DNA of 23,031 nucleotides, taken from a virus. Of this stretch, positions 1 through 6,754 are shown piece after piece. The stretch's first letter is position 1; each line of letters begins with the position of its first letter. The stretch spans positions 1 to 23,031 of the IMG/VR virus record IMGVR_UViG_3300044951_000555. One strand, given 5' to 3'. Made by a program: the position numbers and the translations under genes. The notes beneath the pieces were generated by a model. That model worked only from the letters and a program-made list of their open reading frames with translations, made no database searches and was not told where the DNA came from.

Positions 1-684
1 CAAGGTGGAGTAGTAGTTTGGATAATAGGTGACGGACATGATAAGAATGGAAGCGAAACATTGACTTCTTTTAATCACGCTTTATATTTCAAAGATATTG
101 GATTTAATATTCACGATACTATGATTTATCAGAAAAACAGTTATCCCTTTCCACCGACAAATAGATATTATCAACAATTTGAATATATGTTTGTTTTGTC
201 TAAAGGTAAACCCTTGACGACTAATATTCAAACACAAAAAACAATATGGAAAAAAAATACAAAAGAAATTAGCACTACCAGACAAAAAGACGGAACAACA
301 AAAGCTATGAAGTATGAAAAAGGTAAAGATGAGAGAAAAATGGATAATGTTTGGATTATAAATACAGGATTCATGCGTACAACAAAAGATAATATAGCTT
401 ATAAACATCCAGCAATTTTCCCAGATGAATTATGTGAGAGACATATTCTATCTTGGAGTAATGAAGGTGATATTGTTCTTGATCCTTTTATGGGAAGTGG
501 TACTACCGCAAAAATGGCAATATTAAATAACAGAAATTATATAGGTTTTGAAATAGCAGAAGAATATTGCATAATGGCTAACAAAAGAATAAGCATACAC
601 AAATCACAACCAAGAATTGAAGAATTAATACCAGGAGAAGAAGAAACGGCACAAAACAATTTATTTACGGAGGTAACAAAATGA
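1..684 (+). CDS. DNA amino-methyltransferase (N6-adenine or N4-cytosine), C-terminal part
   Basis: The reading frame is open from the first base, so the true start lies outside the window. Near the C-terminus is DPFMGSGTT, the cofactor-binding motif I of N6_N4_Mtase-type enzymes. It is followed by NRNYIGFEIAEEY, the usual strand after motif I. With motif I at the C-terminal end, the enzyme is of the beta class (catalytic motif IV first, then target recognition, then motif I). The catalytic D/N-PP-Y motif would lie upstream and is not visible, so activity and base specificity cannot be judged. The middle part (NSYPFPPTNRYY, then EYMFVLSKGKP) is the usual region after motif IV. The stop overlaps the start of ssb by four bases. 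Likely roles are protection from host restriction or marking of phage DNA. The family call is firm; the specificity is unknown. Confidence 0.9.
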   Translation, partial: QGGVVVWIIGDGHDKNGSETLTSFNHALYFKDIGFNIHDTMIYQKNSYPFPPTNRYYQQFEYMFVLSKGKPLTTNIQTQKTIWKKNTKEISTTRQKDGTTKAMKYEKGKDERKMDNVWIINTGFMRTTKDNIAYKHPAIFPDELCERHILSWSNEGDIVLDPFMGSGTTAKMAILNNRNYIGFEIAEEYCIMANKRISIHKSQPRIEELIPGEEETAQNNLFTEVTK

Positions 685-1058
685 ACAAAGTAATTTTACT
701 TGGAAGACTCGTAAAGGATCCTGAATTTACACAATCGCAAACAGGAATGGAAATTACTAAAATCACTATTGCAGTAGATAGACATTCAAAAGGAGAAAAA
801 ACAGCAGATTTTATTAATTGCGTAGCTTTTGGCAAAACAGCAATTTTTATATCTTCATATTTTGAGAAAGGAAAAATGATAGCTATCACAGGCAATTTAA
901 AAATTGATTCATGGGTTGATAAAGATAATGTAAAGAAATATTCAACTAATGTCATCGTTGAGGAATGTTATTTTTGCGGCGATAAAGCTACGCCAACACA
1001 ACAAAGCAATCAACCTACTTCAAAGCAATCAGATGCAGACGAAAGTCTACCATTTTAG
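681..1058 (+). CDS. ssb: Single-stranded DNA-binding protein
   Basis: A 125-residue protein with the standard bacterial/phage SSB layout. An OB-fold covers about residues 1-105, beginning MNKVILLGRLVKDPEF and including FINCVAFGKTA and the MIAITGNLKIDSW strand. A polar Gln/Ser/Thr-rich linker follows, then an acidic tip ending DESLPF, which resembles the DDDIPF tail that recruits replication and repair partners. It coats ssDNA during phage replication. The start lies behind a good ribosome binding site (acggagg) and overlaps the methyltransferase stop (ATGA), indicating coupled translation. Length and tail are normal for the family. Confidence 0.95.
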   Translation: MNKVILLGRLVKDPEFTQSQTGMEITKITIAVDRHSKGEKTADFINCVAFGKTAIFISSYFEKGKMIAITGNLKIDSWVDKDNVKKYSTNVIVEECYFCGDKATPTQQSNQPTSKQSDADESLPF

Positions 1059-1095
1059 CGAGGGGGAGATAATCCCTCTCCTGCCGAGATAACTC

Positions 1096-1124
1096 TTGAT
1101 TATGTATAATAATAATGGTATAAT
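1096..1124 (+). promoter_or_regulatory. Probable sigma-A promoter for the replication genes
   Basis: TTGATT at 1096-1101 and TATAAT at 1119-1124 are separated by 17 bases, the optimal spacing. The site lies in the gap after ssb and 22 bases before the next gene, whose strong ribosome binding site (aaggtggtga) follows. It is the only good promoter seen in the first 6 kb and would drive the ribbon-helix-helix gene and the replication genes after it. This is a sequence match only. Confidence 0.7.
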
Positions 1125-1145
1125 ATAGTAAAAGGTGGTGATAAA

Positions 1146-1298
1146 ATGAGAGGAAAAAGTTTAAATGTAAATAGGAATATTACAATTAAGCGCGAGCCAT
1201 ACGAAATATTACAGGCTATGGCTACAAAAAAAGGATTGAGTTTTGTGAGTTTAGTCAGAATGATTCTAAATGAATATTTAGAGAGTGAGGGAAAGTAA
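1146..1298 (+). CDS. Small ribbon-helix-helix-like (Arc/CopG-type) regulator
   Basis: A 50-residue protein starting at ATG 1146, 5 bases after a strong aaggtggtga ribosome binding site. It reads SLNVNRNITIKREPYEILQ near the start: a short strand with alternating polar and hydrophobic residues, then two helices (YEILQAMATKKG and SFVSLVRMILNEYLE). This is the ribbon-helix-helix pattern of small DNA-binding dimers. It is the first gene after the promoter at 1096-1124, and its stop codon abuts the next start codon. That position suits a protein regulating its own promoter and the replication genes, which is inference. The fold call is from pattern alone; an antitoxin-like role without a visible toxin is less likely. 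Confidence 0.7.
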   Translation: MRGKSLNVNRNITIKREPYEILQAMATKKGLSFVSLVRMILNEYLESEGK

Positions 1299-2201
1299 AT
1301 GGCAAGAGCAAGAACAATAAAACCTGGCTTTTTTATGAATGAATACTTATCTGCGCTGCCATTTGAAGCACGATTATTATTTATTGGTTTATGGTGCATA
1401 GCTGACAGAGAGGGTAGACTTGAGGATAGACCATTAAAAATCAAAGCGTCATTAATGCCCTATGATAATGTTGATGTTGACAACTTACTTGAGTTGCTAT
1501 ACTTTTCACAAGAACACTTTATATTAAGATATGTGGTAGACAATACACAATACATACAGATTAACAAGTTTGCAGTACATCAAAACCCACATATAAAAGA
1601 ATCGGAAAGTATCATACCAACATTAGAAAGTGGAGTATTAGCACCATACAAGCACAGTGTTAGCACGGTGCAAGAACAAGACAAGCACCAGAACACAGTA
1701 ATAGGTAATAGGGAAACAGTAATAGGGATAAAAGAAATAGGTAATAGGGAGATAGTAATAGGCGTGGCAAAAAAAGAAACAATTAAAAAAACAAGACCAC
1801 CTAATAAAGCAAAAGATGGTGAGGGTGTTTTACTGACAAGCAATGAGCCATACAAGGAAATTACCAACTACTTAAATTTAAGAGCAGGGACAAACTATAA
1901 GCACGCCTCACAAAAAACAAAAGATTTAATTAACGCACGCCTTAATGAAAGAGAGGGTGAGGATAAATATACTATTCAAAACTTCTATGATGTGATTGAT
2001 AAAAAATGTGTTGAATGGATTGGAACTGACATGGAGATGTATTTAAGACCTGAAACATTATTTAGTAATAAGTTTGAGGGCTATCTAAACCAAAAGGTGT
2101 CAAAGCGGAAAGAAGAAGAAACAGGCAATGTGTTTGCAAAAATACTGAGAGGAGAAAACGATGACAAAAGAACAGATAACCGTAATACTTGGGTTAATTA
2201 A
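1299..2201 (+). CDS. Phage replication initiator-like protein (conserved phage C-terminal domain)
   Basis: A 300-residue protein. The N-terminal part begins MARARTIKPGFFMNEYLSAL, with RLLFIGLWCIADREGRLEDRP a little further on. This is the winged-helix-like segment found at the start of many Bacillota phage replication proteins (O/DnaD-like). A low-complexity linker with VIGNRE repeats lies at about 132-155. The C-terminal region (about 185-275) contains ITNYLNLRAGTNYKH and later YLRPETLFSNKFEGYLN, the signature of the phage conserved C-terminal domain (Phg_2220_C type). It probably binds the origin and brings in the helicase loader, encoded next and overlapping by 41 bases. No ATPase motif is present, so it is not the helicase itself. 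The start abuts the previous stop. Confidence 0.85.
   Translation: MARARTIKPGFFMNEYLSALPFEARLLFIGLWCIADREGRLEDRPLKIKASLMPYDNVDVDNLLELLYFSQEHFILRYVVDNTQYIQINKFAVHQNPHIKESESIIPTLESGVLAPYKHSVSTVQEQDKHQNTVIGNRETVIGIKEIGNREIVIGVAKKETIKKTRPPNKAKDGEGVLLTSNEPYKEITNYLNLRAGTNYKHASQKTKDLINARLNEREGEDKYTIQNFYDVIDKKCVEWIGTDMEMYLRPETLFSNKFEGYLNQKVSKRKEEETGNVFAKILRGENDDKRTDNRNTWVN
1695..1763 (+). repeat. Imperfect direct repeats in the replication-protein linker
   Basis: Copies of an agtaatagg / ataggtaataggga motif recur in this 69-base stretch and encode VIGNRETVIGIKEIGNRE and then VIGV. They lie between the N- and C-terminal domains of the replication protein. Such repeated linkers are seen in this family, and in some phages the origin lies within the initiator gene. 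Whether these repeats bind the protein cannot be told from sequence. Confidence 0.6.
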
Positions 2202-2697
2202 AACATCATATCCATCATCATTTAAAGACATGACAGTTAAAGAAGGATTAGAAACAATCGAAGTGTGGCACATGATGTTTGAAGATGATAGCTACATAGA
2301 AACGCTTCAAGCAGTAAAGTCAGTTATAAACACATGCAAATTCCCTCCAACAATAGCTGACATAAAGGACAAGCTCCGACTATTCACTCAAACAAACGAA
2401 ATTACCACAAGTCAAGCATGGGATTTAGCTTATGCAGGCATCTGTAATAGTGGTTATCATGCTGACTTAGAGTTTAACAAGTTACCAGTGGCAATTCAAA
2501 AAGCGATTGGTTCAGCTAATCTCATGCGAGAGTATTCACAAATGGACGCCAACATAGTTGCATCGGTAATTGCAAGTGGGTTTCGTAAGTCATACGAAGA
2601 AATATCAAAGCGAGAAAAAGCACTGGACAAGCTACCTGAATCAGTTAAGCAGATGTTAACTAACAGCGTAAAGAAAATAGGTGATGGCAATGAGTGA
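2161..2697 (+). CDS. Replicative helicase loader/inhibitor, G39P-like
   Basis: A 178-residue protein. Its N-terminus reads MTKEQITVILGLIKTSYPSS, followed by FEDDSYIETLQAVKSVI and CKFPPTIADIKDKL. This helical pattern, with a conserved PPTIADI, is typical of the SPP1 G39P-type loader family. The protein would bind the replicative helicase and deliver it to the initiator at the origin, fitting its place directly after the initiator-like gene. The ribosome binding site gaggag lies within the upstream gene, and the genes overlap by 41 bases. The helicase is not encoded here and may be the host DnaB/DnaC or lie elsewhere in the phage. Assignment is by family pattern. Confidence 0.8.
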   Translation: MTKEQITVILGLIKTSYPSSFKDMTVKEGLETIEVWHMMFEDDSYIETLQAVKSVINTCKFPPTIADIKDKLRLFTQTNEITTSQAWDLAYAGICNSGYHADLEFNKLPVAIQKAIGSANLMREYSQMDANIVASVIASGFRKSYEEISKREKALDKLPESVKQMLTNSVKKIGDGNE

Positions 2698-2782
2698 AAT
2701 ATTATTAAACCTTGCAATACTATCACTTATTTTTTTAATCGTCTTGGCAATTTTAATTTACAAAGGGGGAGCAGATAAATGA
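2690..2782 (+). CDS. 30-residue single-span membrane miniprotein
   Basis: A short frame from ATG 2690 to a TGA that overlaps the next start (ATGA). The product is MSEILLN followed by about 17 hydrophobic residues (LAILSLIFLIVLAILIY) and a short positive end, KGGADK. An aggtgat ribosome binding site sits five bases upstream; an in-frame ATG at 2684 falls inside that site and is less likely. The overlaps at both ends with real genes, and the clean transmembrane pattern, argue that it is translated. Function unknown; too short for family assignment. Confidence 0.6.
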   Translation: MSEILLNLAILSLIFLIVLAILIYKGGADK

Positions 2783-3744
2783 CACATGAGATGTGGCAAT
2801 TAAAACAACTGCAATCTTTACCACTAGAAGTCAAAATAGAAAAAACAAAACAACGCATAAGAGAATGGTACGAGCATTGGGAGGGCGATGTAAATGTGTC
2901 ATTTAGTGGCGGTAAAGATAGCACAGTTTTGTTACACATAGTCAGAGAAATGTATCCAGATGTCGAAGCGGTCTTTGCTGATACAGGATTAGAATATCCA
3001 GAGATAAGAGAATTTGTAAAAACAATAGATAATGTAACATGGGTAAAGCCTGCAACGACATTCGTTGAGGTTATAAAAAAGTATGGGTATCCAGTTATAA
3101 GCAAAGAGGTGGCAAAGATGGTATACTATGCAAAAAAAAGCAAAGTGTGGGCAACCAACCGATTTAACGGGGAAGACCCAAAAGGCAACAGGGACGAGTT
3201 TAAGCAAAGATATAAAAAATATAAATATTTAATTAACGCGCCGTTTTGCATATCAAGCAAGTGCTGCGAAGAAATAAAAAAAAAGCCATTAAAAGTATAT
3301 CAAAAAAGAACAAGAGCCTTTGTTGGCACAACAGCAGATGAATCGGGACAAAGAAAACAAGCATGGTTAAAAACTGGATGCAACGCGTTCGACACAAAAC
3401 CGCCAATATCGAAACCTTTATCGTTTTGGAAAGAGCAAGATATATTACAATACATAAAAAAATTTAACATTCCATATTCGACTATTTATGGAGAAATTGA
3501 AGATGACTTAGAAGGGCAGATAAGTTTGTTCGGGGACGACACAGGCAGACCGTTACATACAACAGGGGAGCAACGAACAGGGTGCATGTTCTGTATGTTT
3601 GGTTGTCATTTAGAAAAGGAACCCAACAGATTTCAGCGCATGAAAATAACACACCCAAAAATGTACGATTATTGCATTAGACCGACAGAAGAAAACGGCT
3701 TAGGGTTAGGTAAAGTATTAGATTATATCGGAGTTAAATATTAA
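2779..3744 (+). CDS. PP-loop (PAPS/APS reductase-like) protein with CC...CxxC cysteines
   Basis: A 321-residue member of the adenine-nucleotide alpha-hydrolase/PAPS reductase family common in tailed phages. Residues 43-48 are SGGKDS, the PP-loop that binds the phosphates of ATP or an adenylyl substrate. It is followed by VFADTGLEYPEIREF, the typical second strand and helix. Cysteines lie at 157, 162-163, 269, 272 and 276. The adjacent pair 162-163 together with 269-xx-272 resembles the CC...CxxC ligands of the [4Fe-4S] cluster in APS reductases. The C-terminal catalytic cysteine of true reductases is not evident, so sulfate reduction is doubtful. Alternatives are a DndC-like role in sulfur modification of nucleic acid or another PP-loop reaction. 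It lies among replication and nuclease genes, which favours nucleic acid as substrate (inference). Confidence 0.85.
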   Translation: MTHEMWQLKQLQSLPLEVKIEKTKQRIREWYEHWEGDVNVSFSGGKDSTVLLHIVREMYPDVEAVFADTGLEYPEIREFVKTIDNVTWVKPATTFVEVIKKYGYPVISKEVAKMVYYAKKSKVWATNRFNGEDPKGNRDEFKQRYKKYKYLINAPFCISSKCCEEIKKKPLKVYQKRTRAFVGTTADESGQRKQAWLKTGCNAFDTKPPISKPLSFWKEQDILQYIKKFNIPYSTIYGEIEDDLEGQISLFGDDTGRPLHTTGEQRTGCMFCMFGCHLEKEPNRFQRMKITHPKMYDYCIRPTEENGLGLGKVLDYIGVKY

Positions 3745-3757
3745 AAGGAGGACCAAC

Positions 3758-4270
3758 ATGACACGAATAACACAAGAACACTTCAACAAAATCATACAGG
3801 CACAGAATGAGCCAAAATTGCCTTTTAAATGCGAGGACACACAAGTTAAGGTAAAGTCACAAAAACGCAAAAACAAGACAAGCCATGTATCAAATATTAA
3901 AGAATTAATACCAAAGGAGTGCGAAGAACAAGTTGTGCTATTCCGATGGGCGGAATTGAACAAGAATAAATATCCGTTTATTGAATTAATGTTTTCAATT
4001 CCAAATGGCGGCTCAAGAAACATAATCGAAGCGGTACACCTACAACAGCAAGGAGTAAAACCGGGGGTGCCGGATGTATTTCTGCCAGTAGCAAACGGAG
4101 TATATCATGGACTATTTATCGAGATGAAGCGCATAAAAGGAGGTGTGTTATCAGACAAGCAAGACGAGTACATAATCAAGCTAAAACAGCAATTTTACAG
4201 GGTAGATATATGCAAAGGTGCAGATGAAGCTATCAGGGTTATAAAGGATTATTATGGTGAAGCTACATGA
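3758..4270 (+). CDS. VRR-NUC domain nuclease
   Basis: A 170-residue protein with the VRR-NUC fold in its C-terminal two thirds. Visible are an acidic residue near EEQVVLFRW, the SIPNGGSRN motif (80-88), GVPDVFLPV with D106, and the E-x-K pair IEMK (E122, K124). These match the PD-(D/E)xK catalytic core. The first 50 residues are basic and probably disordered. Stand-alone VRR-NUC proteins are common in phage replication modules and can cut branched DNA. The exact substrate is unknown here. A strong aaaggagg site precedes the start, and the stop overlaps the next start. Confidence 0.9.
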   Translation: MTRITQEHFNKIIQAQNEPKLPFKCEDTQVKVKSQKRKNKTSHVSNIKELIPKECEEQVVLFRWAELNKNKYPFIELMFSIPNGGSRNIIEAVHLQQQGVKPGVPDVFLPVANGVYHGLFIEMKRIKGGVLSDKQDEYIIKLKQQFYRVDICKGADEAIRVIKDYYGEAT

Positions 4271-4533
4271 AACCAATACAAAAAATGAAACTATCCGAAT
4301 TAGGCTATCTACCATGGGACTCCGAACAATTTATAGGTGTAACCTACTTCGTTCACGAGGAAAATTTATACATTGATGCTAACGAAGCAGGGAGATTATC
4401 AGTAAGAATACAAAGTTTAGGTAAGTTTATTGAGGAATTAGTAGACATATTGAACAGCAACAACAGTAGGGAGATAGTTAAGACTACTAAAAAAGATTTG
4501 GAGAGGAGCAAAAATGAAAGTCAAATGCATTAA
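4267..4533 (+). CDS. Small phage protein of unknown function (88 residues)
   Basis: Begins at ATG 4267, overlapping the VRR-NUC stop by four bases, and ends inside the next gene (20-base overlap). The N-terminal 60 residues look folded, with mixed strands and helices (FIGVTYFVHEENLYIDANEA, then LGKFIEELVDILN). The tail is charged and rich in K, N and S. No motif or family is recognised. Overlaps on both sides and a GGTGAAG site upstream support it as a gene. Confidence 0.7.
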   Translation: MKPIQKMKLSELGYLPWDSEQFIGVTYFVHEENLYIDANEAGRLSVRIQSLGKFIEELVDILNSNNSREIVKTTKKDLERSKNESQMH

Positions 4534-4693
4534 CAATGTTGGATTTGAAAAATATTTAACCATTGGAAAGGTATATGAACCGCAAGACATTTCCGGCATA
4601 AAAACATTTTATGTTATTACAACAGATGACAATAAAGAATCATGGTTTAACAAGGATAGATTTGAAGTTATAGAGGAGGAGCAAAACATATGA
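4514..4693 (+). CDS. Single KCINN/LTIGK domain protein (59 residues)
   Basis: Starts at ATG 4514 behind gagaggagc and ends TGA 4691-4693, overlapping the next start. The product begins MKVKCINNVGFEKYLTIGKV and ends SWFNKDRFEVIEEEQN. It is the same small, probably beta-barrel-like, domain as the first and last parts of the gene at 5632-6183: a KCINN opening, LTIGK(E)Y, then a D-E/S-W-F/Y-x-RF closing strand. The domain is recognised as recurrent in phage accessory regions, but no activity is known to me. The 3' end is nearly identical in DNA to the 3' end of the 5632 gene, suggesting duplication within the region. Confidence 0.75.
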   Translation: MKVKCINNVGFEKYLTIGKVYEPQDISGIKTFYVITTDDNKESWFNKDRFEVIEEEQNI

Positions 4694-4929
4694 AAATACA
4701 AATTGACGAAATAGAAGACCAATACTACATAGAATTAATGGCAAGATGGAGGACACAAACAGGGTACAATATAGTGTATTCAAACCAAAAACTCAAGGAG
4801 GGCGACATTGTAAAGGTAGAGCAGCAAAGACCGAGTTTGTTTAGAGTGTTAAAAGTGTGCAGGCTTGAAACATGGTGGAATCGCATGAGCGTTAAGCGTA
4901 AAACAGCAAGATTGTTTAAGGGGGAATAA
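4690..4929 (+). CDS. Small basic phage protein of unknown function (79 residues)
   Basis: Begins at ATG 4690, overlapping the previous stop by four bases. The sequence has an acidic start (IQIDEIEDQYYIELMARW) and a strongly basic, tryptophan-containing end (ETWWNRMSVKRKTARLFKG). LKEGDIVKVEQQRPSLFRV is a beta-strand-rich middle, perhaps an SH3-like or nucleic-acid-binding fold. No family recognised. Confidence 0.7.
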   Translation: MKIQIDEIEDQYYIELMARWRTQTGYNIVYSNQKLKEGDIVKVEQQRPSLFRVLKVCRLETWWNRMSVKRKTARLFKGE

Positions 4930-4934
4930 ATCAG

Positions 4935-5195
4935 ATGTATTGTTTACACTGTGGAGATTGTTGTTCAAGAATGAGCCCGATTAATGGCGGAGAGTGTCCT
5001 CACCTTATATGGAAAGACAAATATTGTTTTTGTACTATATACGAGAGCAGACCTAAAGAGTGCAGTAATCATAAATTTGATACACAGTTTTGCCCAATTG
5101 GACTAAGCCATTTCAAGTTCAATGGTAAAGACATAGACAAAATTGGTGAGCATCTCAAATTAGCATATAAATTATTTAAGGAGGAAAAGCAATGA
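4935..5195 (+). CDS. YkgJ-like cysteine-cluster protein (Zn/Fe-binding)
   Basis: An 86-residue protein with nine cysteines, mostly in the first 53 residues: C3, C6, C9, C10, C21, C31, C33, C43, C53. The pattern CxxCxxCC, then CPHL, then CxCxIYESRPKEC matches the cysteine-cluster signature of the YkgJ family, proposed to bind zinc or an iron-sulfur cluster. Small versions occur in phage genomes, with no established function. It follows a ggggga site and overlaps the next gene by four bases. A link to the putative Fe-S PP-loop protein upstream is speculative. Confidence 0.8.
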   Translation: MYCLHCGDCCSRMSPINGGECPHLIWKDKYCFCTIYESRPKECSNHKFDTQFCPIGLSHFKFNGKDIDKIGEHLKLAYKLFKEEKQ

Positions 5196-5635
5196 ACAAA
5201 ATATTCTATGAGAAAATGCTTCAAGACATTAATAAATTACAAGCAAAACAAAAAACTTTGCACGACACTCCTTCTGGAATAACGGCACCAGAAGATGATC
5301 TTGTGGAGTTTACTTGTAGCTCTCCGTCAACGCAGTGGGAAGTCATAATTGCAAACAATGGAGAGATGGGCACAGAGCAAGCTCTTAGAAGAGAGGATAA
5401 ATTACCCATAAAAAGTAGAGGAGGAAAAACGATGAAAAGAATAATTAGCTTAGTCATAGCAATATCAGCAACAACAACCCTTATAGCCTTGCGAGATAAT
5501 TACTCAATAGGCAATATACCTTTTGTAATATTCTACGGAATATCTACTGGGGTAATAGGGTACAACATTGCAAAGTTGAAAATATTGAATTGGGCAGAGC
5601 TGAAAAGCGAGTGGAAAAAGGAGGAAGAAAAATGA
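5192..5635 (+). CDS. Two-span membrane protein with unusual 80-residue N-terminal part
   Basis: A 147-residue frame from ATG 5192, behind a strong aaggagg site. Residues 1-80 are soluble and without recognised motifs; residues 81-147 have two hydrophobic spans (IISLVIAISATTTLIAL and IPFVIFYGISTGVIGYNIA) and a charged end. A second ATG with its own gaggagg site lies in frame at codon 81 (5432), so both a 147- and a 67-residue product are likely. The N-terminal 80 codons look like a separate small gene that lost its stop codon. Function unknown. Confidence 0.6.
   Translation: MNKIFYEKMLQDINKLQAKQKTLHDTPSGITAPEDDLVEFTCSSPSTQWEVIIANNGEMGTEQALRREDKLPIKSRGGKTMKRIISLVIAISATTTLIALRDNYSIGNIPFVIFYGISTGVIGYNIAKLKILNWAELKSEWKKEEEK
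5432..5635 (+). CDS. Nested 67-residue two-span membrane protein (internal start)
   Basis: An in-frame internal start of the gene at 5192: MKRIISLV begins six bases after agaggagg (5418-5425). That is at least as good a ribosome binding site as that of the longer form. The product has two transmembrane segments and a lysine/glutamate-rich tail. A small two-span protein could be holin-like, but it lies in the replication region and not beside a lysin, so no function is assigned. Confidence 0.5.
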   Translation: MKRIISLVIAISATTTLIALRDNYSIGNIPFVIFYGISTGVIGYNIAKLKILNWAELKSEWKKEEEK

Positions 5636-6183
5636 CAGTAAAATGTATTAACAACGATAGAGCAGAAGAATTTTTGACAGTAGGGAGAAAATACTTAGTA
5701 AGCGTAGAAAACGATGGGAGAACATATAAGATACACGAATGCGACAATGGTACCTATATGTACGCATCAGCATCAAGGTTTAAAGAGGTAACAACTCCAC
5801 TTATTCAAAAAGTCATCTACAACCCACCTGCAACCATTATTATATGGGACGATGGCACAAAAACCATAGCCAAGTGCGATGAACACGATACATATAATGC
5901 AGAGAAAGGCTTGCTTATATGTATGGCTAAAAAGGCATATGGTGGGAAAATGGTTAGAGAGGAAATGGATAAGTGGAAAGTTGAAACAAAGACAGCAGAA
6001 CCAAAGAAAAAGATTGTGGTTTGCGTGGGCAACACATGCGAGAGTGAACTAACGATAGGCAAAGAGTACGAAGCAAAAAAAGAAGCACCAGCAACCAAAA
6101 CCTATTACATTAAAGACGATAGAGGAGAAGAGCATTGGTATTATAAAAGCAGATTTGTCGATATAGAGGAGCAAAACAGATGA
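5632..6183 (+). CDS. Three-part phage accessory protein: KCINN domain, phage central domain, KCINN-like domain
   Basis: The start is ATG 5632, overlapping the previous stop and following aaaggagg; a GTG/ATG-type start upstream at 5590 would lie inside the previous gene. The product has 183 residues. Residues 1-52 (MTVKCINN, LTVGRKY, SASRF) and 123-180 (VCVGNTCESELTIGKEY, then HWYYKSRFVDIEE) are two copies of the domain also encoded alone at 4514. Residues 56-105 (QKVIYNPPATIIIWDDGTKT, later EKGLLICMAKKAYGG) match a separate short protein type very common in Bacillota phages and usually encoded on its own. It therefore looks like a fusion of three small accessory genes. No function is known for either domain. 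Confidence 0.8.
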   Translation: MTVKCINNDRAEEFLTVGRKYLVSVENDGRTYKIHECDNGTYMYASASRFKEVTTPLIQKVIYNPPATIIIWDDGTKTIAKCDEHDTYNAEKGLLICMAKKAYGGKMVREEMDKWKVETKTAEPKKKIVVCVGNTCESELTIGKEYEAKKEAPATKTYYIKDDRGEEHWYYKSRFVDIEEQNR

Positions 6184-6311
6184 ATAAGTTTTGGAAGCAA
6201 ATAACCTGCTTTCACAATTACAAGTTAAGAATATTAATTCTAAACAAAAAACCGTTGTATAAGAGATTGACGCATATTTGTTCAAAGTGCGGGAAGGAGT
6301 GTAAAAGGTGA
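6180..6311 (+). CDS. 43-residue basic protein with C-terminal CxxC knuckle
   Basis: Starts at ATG 6180, overlapping the previous stop, and ends TGA 6309-6311, overlapping the GTG start of the next gene. The product is highly basic (many K/R) and ends HICSKCGKECKR, a half zinc-ribbon-like CxxC...C. An earlier C10-x-H12 could complete a metal site. Overlaps at both ends and an aggagcaaaac site support translation. Function unknown; small basic zinc-knuckle proteins often bind nucleic acid. Confidence 0.6.
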   Translation: MNKFWKQITCFHNYKLRILILNKKPLYKRLTHICSKCGKECKR

Positions 6312-6754
6312 GAGAAATACAATTAACAAACGGAGGGGTGGCGCGCGTAAGCGACGAAGATTACGAAAGAATTAATGTAAACAAGTGGCGGAAAAACACA
6401 GTTGCAAAAAATTTAACGTATGCGGTTAGAACGGTGGTAACAAACGGGAAGTGCGAGGCGGTATATATGCACCGTGAAATATTAGGCGGAGGCAGATGCA
6501 CCGACCACATCGACGGGGACGGGTTGAATAATGTAAGGGAAAACATTAGGAGTGTAACGGTGAGGCAAAACGCGCAGAACAGGCACGAGAGCAAGGTGTC
6601 AAAATACGTAGGCGTGGCAAAGGAAAGAGATAAGTGGATGGCACATATACGCATAGAGGGGAAGAAAATACGGATAGGGGCGTATTGTATCGAAGAAGAC
6701 GCAAGACGGGCGTACATAGCAGAATTGCAGAAAATAGGCGAGGTGATGTTATGA
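6308..6754 (+). CDS. HNH endonuclease with C-terminal AP2 DNA-binding domain
   Basis: A 148-residue protein with a GTG start. Residues 53-91 hold the HNH core: MHREI, D66-H67 in TDHIDGDGLNN, N74/N75 and the RQNAQNR end (HNH_3 type). Residues 99-141 (KYVGVAKERDKWMAHIRIEG, then AYCIEEDARRAYI) are an AP2/ERF-like domain that would bind DNA. This is the standard design of free-standing phage homing endonucleases. The gene overlaps both neighbours by four bases (gtga/atga), so it is seamlessly coupled to the operon, unlike the cassette at 14266. All visible catalytic positions are present, so it is probably active. Confidence 0.9.
   Translation: MREIQLTNGGVARVSDEDYERINVNKWRKNTVAKNLTYAVRTVVTNGKCEAVYMHREILGGGRCTDHIDGDGLNNVRENIRSVTVRQNAQNRHESKVSKYVGVAKERDKWMAHIRIEGKKIRIGAYCIEEDARRAYIAELQKIGEVML

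Noticed and set aside
1060-1078. Hairpin gaggg/ccctc after ssb as a terminator
   Set aside because: Only five pairs with a nine-base loop and no T run; termination is not supported.
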